Shown here one piece after another: positions 16,879 through 26,399 of a stretch of DNA of 64,000 bases. Source of the DNA: Fibrobacter sp. UWB5 (GTDB lineage: Bacteria > Fibrobacterota > Fibrobacteria > Fibrobacterales > Fibrobacteraceae); assembly GCF_002210295.1 (NCBI RefSeq), contig NZ_MWQH01000003.1, forward strand, positions 1 to 64,000, given 5' to 3'. Numbering within the stretch: the first letter of the stretch is position 1; each line of letters starts with the position of its first letter. Below the pieces are notes generated by a model. That model had not been told where the DNA came from, did not search any database, and saw only the letters and a program-made list of their open reading frames with translations. Made by a program: the position numbers and the translations under genes.

Positions 16879-19800
16879 TTAGAATACGTAGTTCACGCGG
16901 ATGCCGGCGTAAATATCCTTGTATTCGTCGCTCAAATTGTCCGGACGATAGTAAAGGGCCGTGCCCGTGTACCAATCGGTGCTCAGACGCTTGGTGTGGT
17001 TCACGCGCAGATTCACGTTGCCCAACACATCCGTTTCGGTTTCGTCTTCGCTAATGCCGTCTTCTTCCCAGTCAATGGTCATATAACGAAGTTCTCCAGA
17101 AAGGCCCAGAACCAAGAAACGCTTCAGGAACGAAATTTCAAGTTCGTCGTTGACCGTAAATTCGCGTTCGGTCATGTCGTTGCGTTCGTAGTTCTTGAAA
17201 CGCGGCGTAAATCCGAAGCGGTTCTGCACGCGCTTCAGAGTCGTCGTTGCGGAGAGCGGATAGGCGTGTTCAAAGTAGTCTGCACCGCCAAAGTAGTAAC
17301 CCAGCTTGGCCCAAGTGGTGTTGGAAAGATCCATGCCGCTAATCAAGGCGTCCTTGTAGAACTTGGAATCGTCGCTACGGAGAATCCAACGGCCGCCAGC
17401 CTTGAAGATGGTGCTGAAGCCGCGAACCGTCAAGTCCAAAGCCCAAGTGTTCTTGTAGATTCTTTCCTGGAATTTAGAGGCGAGATAGTCTTCGTCGGAC
17501 AGATTCATGTATTCGGCCCAGCGAGCGGAATCCAACACGGCGGTTATTTCGCCGTCAACGATTTCGGTCGTAGTTCTGCCCTGGCGAGGTGCAAACCATC
17601 CGTCTTTATAAATTCCGTCTTTCAGAATGGGGTCGACGTGGATTTGGTTGGGGCGGTATTGCGTGCGGTATTCCAGATTGTAACCGACACTCACGTCTAC
17701 GTTCTTGCCAATCTTGAAGTCGTTGCCCAAAGACCAGTTCTGAATGTACTTGGTTCTGCCGTAATCCAGTTCGTGTTCTTCGAACCACTTGGAATCGCTG
17801 TCGTTGAAGAGACCCCAGCGGGTTCCTTCGCCAAGGCCAAGCAGGTTTGTCTTGTCTCCATTGGCGGCGTTTTCGATATTGAGCAAGTAGCCAAAGTTGA
17901 GAGTCCAGAACTTGGTGATGATTTGTTCGATGTTGCCGCCGAATTCACGCGTGTCGGAGAGCTGGTCCGGAGATCCGGCGCTGTAGTAGTCTTCGCCCAC
18001 GTATTTCAAGTGGCCCGAAATCGTGGTCTTGTAAATGTTCCAGAAGAGCGAGGCTCCGATGGCGAAATTCTGGCTGCCCCAGTTGAGGCCGAGAACGCGG
18101 TCATCATCGCGGTCGCTGTCGTATTCCTTTTTCAGGCTCTTGGCTTCGCGAATGAGGGTGCGCAAGGAATCGCGCATTTCGCTGCGGTTAAGCGTCGTGT
18201 TGCCTCCGAAGATTTCTTCGAGTTGGGCAGACGAAAGCGAATTGATCTTGTTTTCGTTGGCCATGAGCTGGCGGAGCATTGTCATCGATGCTGTGTTGAT
18301 TCCGGCTTCGGTAAACACCTTGTTGATGGCGCGTTCCCTGTAAACGTCTGCGGTGTCGGCGCGGCCGACGGCAATCTGACCGTTCAGTTCGATGTCGCCG
18401 GGGTAGAACAACCAGTTTCCATCGGCGAATACGGTAAAGGACTTTTGCAAGGGTTCGCTTGTAATGGAACTGCTGCTTCCGCCATCGCGTAACAGCGGGT
18501 CGTGAATTTCGTCGTCGGCATAAATGGCGCCAATAGTTGCATCAAAACGGCGCAGCGGAGACCACTTGATAGATCCGCCGTAAGCAAGGCGCTGTGCCTG
18601 TGCTTCGCCCTCGTCAATGTAATTCTTGTAGATGTAGGGGTGGCGTTCGCCAATCAAGTAGGGCTTGCGGTTTTCGCCGAAGAATCCGCTCAATTCCAGC
18701 AAAGGCTGGTTCACGTTGTTCCTGAGGAGCGAAAGCGTGTAGCCCGCACCGAAGAGGGGGAGGCTTGCCATGTAGGTTTCGCCGGCGGTCTTGGTAAAGT
18801 CGCCCAAGATAAGCTTGTTGTAGCTGTCGGTGTAAGTCAAGGTAACCGGGGTCGGAGAGAATTGGTTCCACTGGTCGCCGGTATAGTCGCCATTGAATTC
18901 AATGGACTTGCCGTCCGGAGACTGCATCAACAAGTAAACGCTTGCTTCGGTACCGAATCCGGGAACCTGGAAAATGTTCTGGTAGCGATCTCCGTTATGG
19001 TCTTTGCGCATAAGGACTTTGTGGTAGTAGTTGTTTACCATCACGCTACCCATGACGCTCCAGGCCTTCGGGGCTTTGGCGTCTTCCTCTTCTTCTTTTT
19101 GGGCGAGCAGGTCGCCAATTTTATCGTTTGCGTTGACGGCGCGGCTTTCGACGCCCGGAATTTCAGGGCTTGCGGGCAGGGCCTGTGCAACGCCGTCGTA
19201 ATCCTTGTTAAAGTCGGTCTCGTTTCCGTTAATGCTTTCGATAACGTCCTTTTCAAGAACGTCACCGGCGCTTGCGCCCACGGCGTTCTTGCTGACTTGG
19301 GTGTTGTCAAAGGTCAATTGGCTGTTGCCCATGTCCAAAACGGCGTAGGAGTTGTTTTCGAAGTTGGAAGATTGAACGTTCGTAATGGCGAGCTGAGCGT
19401 TGTAAAGGGCGACCTTGTTGCCGTCGAACTTCACGTCGCTGATATTCATGTCGCTGTAGCTGTCGGTATGGACTGCAGCACCGTCATTCTTTTCGAAAAG
19501 GCATCCGCTGATAGAAACTTTCGAGTTTTTGGCGTAGACGCCACGGCTCGAAGTGTTCGCAATCTTGCTGGATTGAATGGTCGCGGAACTATTTTCGACT
19601 GCGATACCATTTTCTGCGCCGCTAATATTGGCGTTTCTGATTTCGGACTGTTCTTTACCGGTAATAAAGATGCCTTTCCAGCTGCCGTTCTTGGAATCGC
19701 TTGCTGCCGAGACGAATTCGACCTCGCTTTCGCTTGTACCGGCGACGACAAACTGTCCCTTGACATAAAGGCCGGTGCCTGGAGCAAACTGCAACTTGAC

Positions 19801-19995
19801 TCCCGGTTCAATCACGAGCACTTGGTTTTCTTCGACAGTCAGGTTTTCTGTTACCAGATACGGGGACTGTTCTACCCTGATAAATCCGTGAACGTTGCCG
19901 CTGAGCGGGGTGCCTTGAACTGGGGTTGCCGGTTCTTGGGCGTAAGCCAGAGCGGTGGTCAGGGCGATAATCGAAAAAAGAGAAATGTTTTTCAT
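16879..19995 (-). CDS. Exported right-handed beta-helix protein with C-terminal outer-membrane barrel
   Basis: 1038 residues. Signal peptide MKNISLFSIIALTTALAYAQ. Residues about 30-260 look like a parallel beta-helix: short Asn/Ser/Gly-rich repeats such as IAVENSSATIQSSKI, VYAKNSKVSISGCLF and LYNAQLAITNVQSSNF. A charged linker (QKEEEEDAKAPK) leads into about 720 residues of alternating aromatic/polar strands typical of a large outer-membrane barrel. The protein ends in YAGIRVNYVF; a terminal phenylalanine is the usual signal for barrel insertion. It overlaps the upstream FecR-domain gene by one base (TAATG), so the two are made together. I do not recognise a named family. It may be a surface-exposed barrel with a passenger-like helix at its N-terminus. 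Confidence 0.8.
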   Translation of the reverse strand: MKNISLFSIIALTTALAYAQEPATPVQGTPLSGNVHGFIRVEQSPYLVTENLTVEENQVLVIEPGVKLQFAPGTGLYVKGQFVVAGTSESEVEFVSAASDSKNGSWKGIFITGKEQSEIRNANISGAENGIAVENSSATIQSSKIANTSSRGVYAKNSKVSISGCLFEKNDGAAVHTDSYSDMNISDVKFDGNKVALYNAQLAITNVQSSNFENNSYAVLDMGNSQLTFDNTQVSKNAVGASAGDVLEKDVIESINGNETDFNKDYDGVAQALPASPEIPGVESRAVNANDKIGDLLAQKEEEEDAKAPKAWSVMGSVMVNNYYHKVLMRKDHNGDRYQNIFQVPGFGTEASVYLLMQSPDGKSIEFNGDYTGDQWNQFSPTPVTLTYTDSYNKLILGDFTKTAGETYMASLPLFGAGYTLSLLRNNVNQPLLELSGFFGENRKPYLIGERHPYIYKNYIDEGEAQAQRLAYGGSIKWSPLRRFDATIGAIYADDEIHDPLLRDGGSSSSITSEPLQKSFTVFADGNWLFYPGDIELNGQIAVGRADTADVYRERAINKVFTEAGINTASMTMLRQLMANENKINSLSSAQLEEIFGGNTTLNRSEMRDSLRTLIREAKSLKKEYDSDRDDDRVLGLNWGSQNFAIGASLFWNIYKTTISGHLKYVGEDYYSAGSPDQLSDTREFGGNIEQIITKFWTLNFGYLLNIENAANGDKTNLLGLGEGTRWGLFNDSDSKWFEEHELDYGRTKYIQNWSLGNDFKIGKNVDVSVGYNLEYRTQYRPNQIHVDPILKDGIYKDGWFAPRQGRTTTEIVDGEITAVLDSARWAEYMNLSDEDYLASKFQERIYKNTWALDLTVRGFSTIFKAGGRWILRSDDSKFYKDALISGMDLSNTTWAKLGYYFGGADYFEHAYPLSATTTLKRVQNRFGFTPRFKNYERNDMTEREFTVNDELEISFLKRFLVLGLSGELRYMTIDWEEDGISEDETETDVLGNVNLRVNHTKRLSTDWYTGTALYYRPDNLSDEYKDIYAGIRVNYVF

Positions 19996-21890
19996 TATTT
20001 GACCTTGTATGGCTTAGATTCAGTAAGAATTTCACCGCTCTTCAGGGTGACGGTAATTTTGACTGTGGTTGTAGTTCCGTACGGTAGTGCAATCTGCTGG
20101 TCAATCCGGTTCGACTGTAAGTCTGTGCCACGGAGCTGGATGTTTTGGTCGGGCAGGGTAATGTCAATCTGCTTGATGTATGTCGGATCGTTTTGGGGAA
20201 GGTTCTTGACCGAGAACGAAAGCTGTTTATGGATCTTGCTGTTGACACTTTTGGGTGGGGGTGGCACGAACAAACGTTCCTCTTCTTTGCCACCGTCAAT
20301 GACAATCTTTGCTTTTCTGATGGGCGGGTAACAATCCAGTTTCTGGGTCAAATCAACTTTGTTGCCTGCGAGATCTTCGACATGGAACTTGTACACGTGG
20401 GTGCCGCTAGTCAGGTTTTCGTAGAACTTGCGGTCGCTGTCAAAGTAGATTTCTTTTTGGGCGACGTTATCGATGTACAGCGTGTAAATCGCCTTGTCTC
20501 CGTTGGTCTGGCCTAACGCGAGAGCGGCCTTGCACTGGTTGGGGTAAAGTGCGAGCGTTGGCGGAATCAGGTTCACGGTCTTGCATGACTTAACTACCCT
20601 GATGGGAACATTTATGTCCTTGTAGCCTTTTTGAGATTCGAAATTCAGGTGGAGCGTATTTTCGTTCCAGTTGCCGTTCTTGTCGGATACGGCGATGGAG
20701 TGCGTAAAGCGGCCGTTTGCGCTGAGGGGGACGAGGTTTTTCGAGGTGTGTTTGCCGAGCGAAACGGTAAGGACTGCGTTCTGGTCGGTGGTGTCGAATA
20801 CGCCTTCAATGGTAACCATGGCAGGGTCACATACTTCGATCGGCATGCTGGTTGTAACGGTTAATAGGGCCTGGTCGTCTGCAACGGTAGTGTCGCTTGT
20901 GCCTGCGAAATAGGTGGTTACGAGACCGCACTGAATTGTGTTGGTGGAGTCGCCATCATAGAAGCAGGTGAAAGGAATTTTCTTTTGACCGATAGTGCTG
21001 GGCGCCCATTCGACGGCCAACTGGATGGCGCTACCATCGGAGCGCTCCGGTTCGCCGAAAATACGGATGTGGGTGCCTTCGGAGCAGGTGGCCGTGATGG
21101 TCTGCTTGGCAGAATAAACGATATCGGGGAGGGGGTCGATATGGCAATCGATTTTAGACCTTAATTCCTTCTGCTTTTCGGAAATTTCCTTGTTAGCCTT
21201 TTCCGCGGCCTTGCGGATAGCGTCTGCAGAAAGGGTGGTGTCGGTTAAAACGGAGTCAAGAGCCTTGAAGAGTTCGTTGTTTCCGGAAGATTCCAGGTCG
21301 ATGATGATAGGATTGTCTTTGCAGAGAATAATTGTCTGGCCGCCGGTGATGGCTTGGGTCGTTTTTGTCGTACTGATTTCAAAGCTCAGGTTACCTGTTG
21401 AAAGAGAGGCGATTTCGCATTTACTGACTTTGCCGACAAATCCGTCTGTACCGCGGATAGCAGCGGTGGCGATACCGGTCTTGAACTTGAATTTGCTCTT
21501 GCCGTTTGCCTGCTTCTGCACATCGAACTTCATGCTGCCGCGCTTGACTTCGGTAATGAAGTTGTTTTCGCCGTCTTCAAACGAGAGTTCCGTAATCGCG
21601 ACAACGGTGTTTTCTTGAACGTTGAACGAACTTCCGTCGGGGAGCGCGATAATCACTTCGGATTCCAGAAGGGTCTCGATATCGTCGCCTTTTTTGACGG
21701 TTTTAGCTTTTTTGAGCTTATTCTTTTCTGGATCGGAACTTTTGATGACCTGTACGTTGCCACTGCGGTGCAGGAATACTTCACCTACGGCGTAGTGGAC
21801 CTTGCCGGATTGAGCCTTTGCGGCGAAAGAAACCCCGACAAGGAGTACTAGAAGGGTAGCTAAAAGCCTAAAAGAGCGATAAAAAGACAT
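19995..21890 (-). CDS. Exported FecR-domain protein with Ig-like repeats
   Basis: 631 residues. The signal peptide is cleaved near AKAQ (27). A FecR-type domain follows (about 30-170): GDDIETLLESEVIIALPDG, SSFNVQENTVVAI and RGSMKFDVQ, then KFKTGIATAAIRGTD. The rest (about 250-520) resembles repeated bacterial Ig-like sheets ending in a proline-rich segment (FVPPPPKSV, about 550) and a last beta domain. There is no cytoplasmic anti-sigma part or membrane anchor other than the signal peptide, so it is not a FecR sigma regulator. FecR domains of this exported type occur in surface proteins. It is the first gene of a two-gene unit with the beta-helix/barrel protein. A TATATTTA box lies about 30 bases upstream. 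Confidence 0.8.
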   Translation of the reverse strand: MSFYRSFRLLATLLVLLVGVSFAAKAQSGKVHYAVGEVFLHRSGNVQVIKSSDPEKNKLKKAKTVKKGDDIETLLESEVIIALPDGSSFNVQENTVVAITELSFEDGENNFITEVKRGSMKFDVQKQANGKSKFKFKTGIATAAIRGTDGFVGKVSKCEIASLSTGNLSFEISTTKTTQAITGGQTIILCKDNPIIIDLESSGNNELFKALDSVLTDTTLSADAIRKAAEKANKEISEKQKELRSKIDCHIDPLPDIVYSAKQTITATCSEGTHIRIFGEPERSDGSAIQLAVEWAPSTIGQKKIPFTCFYDGDSTNTIQCGLVTTYFAGTSDTTVADDQALLTVTTSMPIEVCDPAMVTIEGVFDTTDQNAVLTVSLGKHTSKNLVPLSANGRFTHSIAVSDKNGNWNENTLHLNFESQKGYKDINVPIRVVKSCKTVNLIPPTLALYPNQCKAALALGQTNGDKAIYTLYIDNVAQKEIYFDSDRKFYENLTSGTHVYKFHVEDLAGNKVDLTQKLDCYPPIRKAKIVIDGGKEEERLFVPPPPKSVNSKIHKQLSFSVKNLPQNDPTYIKQIDITLPDQNIQLRGTDLQSNRIDQQIALPYGTTTTVKITVTLKSGEILTESKPYKVK

Positions 21891-22037
21891 AAAGCCTCGC
21901 TTTATAGTTACATTCGTTCGTAAATATATGTATTTTTTTACAGTCCCGATCAGAAATGTATACTCGGGGTAACAAAACTGTGACTTTTTTCAAAGTTTTT
22001 TGGAAGAAGGTCAAAACCTATAACTACAGGACTAAAT

Positions 22038-22322
22038 ATGGAAGTTGAAGAACTGACCGTTGCCTATAGCGATGAAGATACCGGTGAAGAAGTCATCAAG
22101 GAAATCGGCAAGGAAATCCTCTCGAAGGGGGCATGGCCGACCGTGATGTTCTTTTACCAGGAACGTGACCCGAAGTCCGGTGAATTTACCGAACCCAAGG
22201 TGTCGTTGCGCCGCTACCGCAAGATGGCGGGCAATTTCAAGCCCCAGGGCAAGTTCAAGATTACGGGCAAGGCCCAGGCTGAAGCTATCATTGACGTCCT
22301 CAAGAAGTGGTATAACATTTAA
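22038..22322 (+). CDS. Small protein with PC4-like ssDNA-binding pattern
   Basis: 94 residues. I do not know a named family with certainty. Residues about 34-92 read WPTVMFFYQERD, then KVSLRRYRKMAGNFKPQGKF, then a helix KAQAEAIIDVLKKWY. This strand-strand-strand-helix order, with R-x-Y and a K-x-x-G-K-F-x-I-T turn, resembles the PC4/YdbC single-stranded DNA-binding fold. The stop TAA overlaps the ybeY ATG (TAATG at 22320-22324), so it is the first gene of a coupled trio with ybeY and a CorC-like gene. The gene is well supported. The PC4 assignment is inference. Confidence 0.8.
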   Translation: MEVEELTVAYSDEDTGEEVIKEIGKEILSKGAWPTVMFFYQERDPKSGEFTEPKVSLRRYRKMAGNFKPQGKFKITGKAQAEAIIDVLKKWYNI

Positions 22323-22804
22323 TGCCTGACCCTGCTAGTCGAAAGAAGAAGTATAATATCGAGTTCCTTTGCGAGGGGGACATCGAGGCTTTTCCGTATA
22401 AGGACAAGTTCGAAAAGATGGCTCGCAAGCTCCTTGCCGAAGAAGGCAAGGAAAAAGACGTGAATATCGTGCTCTGCACCGACGAGTTCGTGCGCACCAT
22501 GAACCGCGACTACCGCGGTCTCGACAAGGTGACGGACGTTCTTTCCTTTGAATGGAAGAACGAGCTCGGTGTCGAAATTCCTGAAGACGAGGCCATGCTC
22601 GGCGAAATCTATATCGCCCGCGAGCAGGTGCGCCGCCAGGCTCCCGAATACGGCAACACGTTCTACGCCGAAATGAAACGCGTGATTGTACACGGGCTGT
22701 TGCACCTTTCGGGCTACGACCACATCAAGGCCGCCGACCGCAAGGTCATGCGCAAGCGCGAATGCGAATTCCTGGGACTTGACCCGTACAAGGAAGGTGC
22801 CTAA
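22322..22804 (+). CDS. ybeY: Endoribonuclease YbeY (16S rRNA maturation)
   Basis: 160 residues, the family length. It contains the metal site HGLLHLSGYDH with His124, His128 and His134, and the preceding conserved TDVLSFEW segment. YbeY is a zinc-dependent endoribonuclease involved in 16S rRNA 3'-end maturation and ribosome quality control. It starts by TAATG overlap with the PC4-like gene and ends by TAATG overlap with the CorC-like gene. Confidence 0.97.
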   Translation: MPDPASRKKKYNIEFLCEGDIEAFPYKDKFEKMARKLLAEEGKEKDVNIVLCTDEFVRTMNRDYRGLDKVTDVLSFEWKNELGVEIPEDEAMLGEIYIAREQVRRQAPEYGNTFYAEMKRVIVHGLLHLSGYDHIKAADRKVMRKRECEFLGLDPYKEGA

Positions 22805-24153
22805 TGGAATCTTCTGAAAGTTACGCTGTCGCGTTCCTGGTCGTTTTTGTTCTGACATCGTTCTCGTTTTCGCTGATCAAGGCCGCTTTTAGCGCCATTT
22901 ATGCCAAGCGCGATGCCCGTGACCGTGAAGGCCGCGAAGAGGTAGTTGCCTCGTTGGTGGAACTGCCGGGCTTTAACGAAACGATTTCGATCGGTCGCAT
23001 CTTCTGTAACGTGGGTGCGGGCGTTTTGGGCTTTTACCTGTTCCAGATGATTCCTTGGAACTGGGTGCAAGATTACTGGTTCCTGGCTTTTGCCGCTTAC
23101 CTGGTGGTCGCATGCATCGGCATTTACACGATTACGGTGTTCTTGGCAAACCTGCTCGGGAACTTGAAGCCGGACACTTTCGCTGTCGTGCTGATTCCGC
23201 TGTTCAAGTTCATTCGACTCCCGTTTGCACTGCCGGCAAAGATTTGCCACTTGCTGTTCGTCAAGATTCTGAAGGGCTTGGGCTACGATTCCAAGCTGAG
23301 CTTCTTGCCCGAAGAACGCCGCGACGCCGTGCAGGCGCAGGCCGACTTGAACGACGAAGAAGATTCCGATGGTGAAGGCCTGGAACAAGAAGAACGCCAG
23401 ATGATTCTGAACATCTTCGACTTCGTGGAAACCCCGGTGCGTGAAATCATGACGCCGCGTGTGGATATGTGCGCGGTCGAAGTCGGCACTCCCCTCGAAG
23501 AACTGGTGAAGGTCTTGAATACCGAACGCCATTCCCGTTTGCCGGTGTACAAGGAAACTGTCGATAACATCGTGGGTATCCTTTCGAATCGCGACTTCTT
23601 GGAATGGTATACTGAACACCGCGACGAACCCTTTGATATCATGAAGCTCGTGATGCCACCGGTATTCGTGCCGTATCACAAGAAGATTGACGACATGCTC
23701 ACCGAACTTCGCAAGACGGGTAACCAGCTCGCTATCGTAGTCGATGAATATGGCGGAACCGCTGGCCTTGTCACGCTTGAAGATATTCTCGAAGAAATCG
23801 TGGGCGAAATCAAGGACGAAGACGACGTGGACGAAGATGAAGATGTGCAGCGCCTCAAGGACGGGCGATTCATCCTCGATCCGGTTATTACGCTTTCCGA
23901 TTTGGAATACAAGCTTGGCGTAGAACTCGAAGCTCCCGAAAATTCCCACGTGGAAACGCTTTCGGGCCTGATTCAGGCGACGCTTGGCATTATTCCGTCA
24001 CCGGGTGCAGAAGTCACCATCAAGGGCTACACCTTCCGCGTGCTCAAGATGGACGGTACCCGTATGGAAAAGGTGCTCATGATCCAGCCTGGCAAGGGCA
24101 AGACCAAGAACGTCAAGGCCGTGCCCCGTACACAGGCGTTCAAGGTGGTTTAG
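22804..24153 (+). CDS. CNNM/CBS-domain membrane protein (CorC/HlyC family)
   Basis: 449 residues. Residues about 8-190 form the CNNM transmembrane domain with three or four helices. Two CBS domains follow (about 205-325; REIMTPRVDMCAVE, then VEYGG-like VVDEYGGTAGLVTLEDILEEIVGEI), then a C-terminal CorC_HlyC domain (about 350-430). Members are linked to Mg2+/Co2+ efflux or resistance; the older name haemolysin is historical. In many bacteria a CorC-like gene follows ybeY, as here, with a one-base TAATG overlap. A terminator follows. Confidence 0.93.
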   Translation: MESSESYAVAFLVVFVLTSFSFSLIKAAFSAIYAKRDARDREGREEVVASLVELPGFNETISIGRIFCNVGAGVLGFYLFQMIPWNWVQDYWFLAFAAYLVVACIGIYTITVFLANLLGNLKPDTFAVVLIPLFKFIRLPFALPAKICHLLFVKILKGLGYDSKLSFLPEERRDAVQAQADLNDEEDSDGEGLEQEERQMILNIFDFVETPVREIMTPRVDMCAVEVGTPLEELVKVLNTERHSRLPVYKETVDNIVGILSNRDFLEWYTEHRDEPFDIMKLVMPPVFVPYHKKIDDMLTELRKTGNQLAIVVDEYGGTAGLVTLEDILEEIVGEIKDEDDVDEDEDVQRLKDGRFILDPVITLSDLEYKLGVELEAPENSHVETLSGLIQATLGIIPSPGAEVTIKGYTFRVLKMDGTRMEKVLMIQPGKGKTKNVKAVPRTQAFKVV

Positions 24154-24190
24154 TACTGAGTCATGGGTTCGGGGCAAACCCGTTAGAGAT

Positions 24191-24225
24191 TAAAAAGGCG
24201 AATCTGTAAAAGATCCGCCTTTTCT
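24191..24225 (+). terminator. Rho-independent terminator after the CorC-like gene
   Basis: Arms AAAAGGCGAATCT and AGATCCGCCTTTT pair with one mismatch around a short loop, and T-rich sequence follows. A further perfect palindrome GAAATGCC-TAAC-GGCATTTC lies at 24250-24269, near the 3' end of parE. Confidence 0.75.
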
Positions 24226-24331
24226 GTTGTCATGTTGTCACACTGATTCGAAATGCCTAACGGCATTTCTGATAAAAATCCAATCCGTGTGGTAGTCAAG
24301 TATGATTGTCCCGTTGTCGGGGAAGGCTGCT

Positions 24332-26176
24332 TTACAGCTCCTCAACTGCTTCGGCGCGGAGGTTCTGCACGATGTGGTCTTGACGCTGCGGCGTGTTGTT
24401 GCCCATGTAGTAGGCGAGCATCTTGCCGAAGGAGGCATCGGGCGGAAGCACCACCGTTTCAAGGCGCATGTCTTCGCCGATGAACTGGCCGAATTCTTCC
24501 GGGGAAATTTCGCCGAGACCTTTGAATCGAGTGATTTCGAGACCGGTCTTGCCGATTTCCTTGGCGGCTCTGTCGCGTTCCGTTTCGTCGTAGCAGTACT
24601 TGGTCACCTGCTTGTTACGCACGCGGAAAAGCGGCGTCTGCAGAATGAACAGGTGCTTTTGTTCCACGAGTTCGGGGAAGAATTGCAAGAAGAAGGTCAT
24701 CAAAAGCAGACGAATGTGCATGCCGTCCACATCAGCATCGGTCGCGATAATCACCTTGTCGTAGCGGAGGTTCTCGAGACCGTTTTCGATATCGAGAGCG
24801 TGCTGCAGCAGGTTGAATTCTTCGTTTTCGTACACGACCTTCTTGGTCATGCCGAAGCTGTTGAGCGGTTTACCGCGCAAGCTGAATACGGCCTGCGTCT
24901 GCACGTTACGAGCCTTGGTAATAGAACCCGATGCAGAGTCACCTTCGGTAATGAAGATCATAGTTTCGCGGTTCAGCTGGTTCTTGACGTCGGTCAGGTG
25001 AATCTTGCAGTCGCGGAGTTTGCGGTTGTGCAGGTTCGCCTTTTTGGCGCGGTCGTTCGCAAGCTTCTTGATGCCGGCGATTTCCTTGCGTTCGCGTTCG
25101 TTCTGCGTAATGCGGTTTAAAAGAGCCTTTTCAGTTTCCGGATTCTTGTGCAGGTAGTTGTCGAGCTGCGAGGCAACGTAATCCACAATCCAGGTACGCA
25201 GCTGGGCGCCACCCGGAGCGACCGTCGTCGAGCCGAGCTTGGTCTTGGTCTGCGATTCGAAAACCGGTTCCTGAATGCGTACGGAAATGGCGCCGATAAT
25301 GCAGTTGCGCACGTCGGCCGGATCCAAGTCCTTCTTGAAGTGGTCGCGGGCGCCCTTCACAATACCTTCGCGGAAGGCCTGCTGGTGCGTACCGCCCTGC
25401 GTGGTGTGCTGACCGTTCACAAAGCTGTAGTAGTGTTCGCCGTACTGGTTGCCGTGCGTAAAGGCCACTTCGATATCGTTTGCCTTAAAATGGGCCACCG
25501 GGTAGCGGATAGAATCGTCCACGTGGTTCTGCAACAGGTCCAAAAGGCCGTTCGGGCTGTTGTAGGTCTTGCCGTTCATCACGAGCGAAAGACCGTTGTT
25601 CAGGTAGGCGTAGTTCCATACCTTTTCTTCCATGTAGCCCGGCAAGAAACGGAAGTTCTTGAAAATGCTGGCATCCGGTTCGAAGTAGATTTCGGTACCG
25701 TTCTTTTCGGTCGTATTCTTTTCGCGTTCTTCGCGGACAAGCTTGCCCTTGCTGAATTCGGCTTCCTTCACGCGGCCGTCGCGGAAACTCCTGACGATAA
25801 ACTTGGTCGAAAGGGCGTTCACCGCCTTGGTACCCACACCGTTCAAGCCCACGGACTTCTGGAAGGCTTCGGAGTCGTACTTACCACCGGTGTTAATCTT
25901 CGATACGCAGTCGATGACCTTGCCCAGCGGAATGCCGCGGCCGTAGTCGCGCACGCGGGCGCTATGGTCTTCAATGTCGATGATAATCTGCTTGCCGGCA
26001 CCCATCACGAATTCGTCGATGGAATTGTCGATAATTTCTTTCACCAGCACGTAAATGCCGTCGTCGGGGCTGTTGCCGTCGCCGAGCTTGCCGATGTACA
26101 TACCCGGACGTTCGCGGATATGTTCGTTCCATTCTAGTGTTCTAATGCTGTCTTCGGTATACTTTGCTGCTGCCAT
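24332..26176 (-). CDS. parE: DNA topoisomerase IV subunit B
   Basis: 614 residues. GHKL ATPase domain (about 25-220, with EIIDNSIDE and GRGIP), transducer domain, then the TOPRIM region with [24 protein letters not shown] and the closing RFKGLGE segment. The sequence around the TOPRIM domain ([32 protein letters not shown]) is of the Bacteroidetes ParE kind rather than GyrB. With ParC it would decatenate chromosomes. The gene stands alone; no parC is adjacent. A TATCTTTG box lies at 26213-26220. The assignment ParE over GyrB is likely but should be confirmed by phylogeny. Confidence 0.88.
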   Translation of the reverse strand: MAAAKYTEDSIRTLEWNEHIRERPGMYIGKLGDGNSPDDGIYVLVKEIIDNSIDEFVMGAGKQIIIDIEDHSARVRDYGRGIPLGKVIDCVSKINTGGKYDSEAFQKSVGLNGVGTKAVNALSTKFIVRSFRDGRVKEAEFSKGKLVREEREKNTTEKNGTEIYFEPDASIFKNFRFLPGYMEEKVWNYAYLNNGLSLVMNGKTYNSPNGLLDLLQNHVDDSIRYPVAHFKANDIEVAFTHGNQYGEHYYSFVNGQHTTQGGTHQQAFREGIVKGARDHFKKDLDPADVRNCIIGAISVRIQEPVFESQTKTKLGSTTVAPGGAQLRTWIVDYVASQLDNYLHKNPETEKALLNRITQNERERKEIAGIKKLANDRAKKANLHNRKLRDCKIHLTDVKNQLNRETMIFITEGDSASGSITKARNVQTQAVFSLRGKPLNSFGMTKKVVYENEEFNLLQHALDIENGLENLRYDKVIIATDADVDGMHIRLLLMTFFLQFFPELVEQKHLFILQTPLFRVRNKQVTKYCYDETERDRAAKEIGKTGLEITRFKGLGEISPEEFGQFIGEDMRLETVVLPPDASFGKMLAYYMGNNTPQRQDHIVQNLRAEAVEEL

Positions 26177-26212
26177 AGTAATTAGAAACTCTCGTTAAAA
26201 TTTTTGTCGGTA

Positions 26213-26220
26213 CAAAGATA
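26213..26220 (-). promoter_or_regulatory. TATCTTTG -7-like box for parE
   Basis: Minus-strand TATCTTTG, 36 bases before the parE start codon, preceded by A/T-rich sequence with TTGACA farther up. Confidence 0.45.
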
Positions 26221-26386
26221 AACATTTTTTTTGACAGCTGAGTGTCAAAATCGCTCCAGACACAATATAGCAAAAAATAATGGTAGTGCGCAAGCGTGCA
26301 GTAAAAAGTCTTTTTTACATATGCTCAATTGTAGCGATGCGAGCATGGGTCTAGGTGGTGGATTCGGGAATATCAGGTTAAATTTC

Positions 26387-26394
26387 TATCTTTG
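26387..26394 (+). promoter_or_regulatory. TATCTTTG box abutting the psd start codon
   Basis: TATCTTTG ends 5 bases before the psd ATG (26400) with no Shine-Dalgarno sequence. If it is a -7 element, transcription would begin at or next to the start codon. Confidence 0.5.
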
Positions 26395-26399
26395 GCCAT

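Noticed and set aside
19995-21890. FecR protein as a sigma-factor regulator
   Set aside because: It has a signal peptide at the N-terminus, no cytoplasmic anti-sigma domain, and no ECF sigma gene or TonB receptor next to it.
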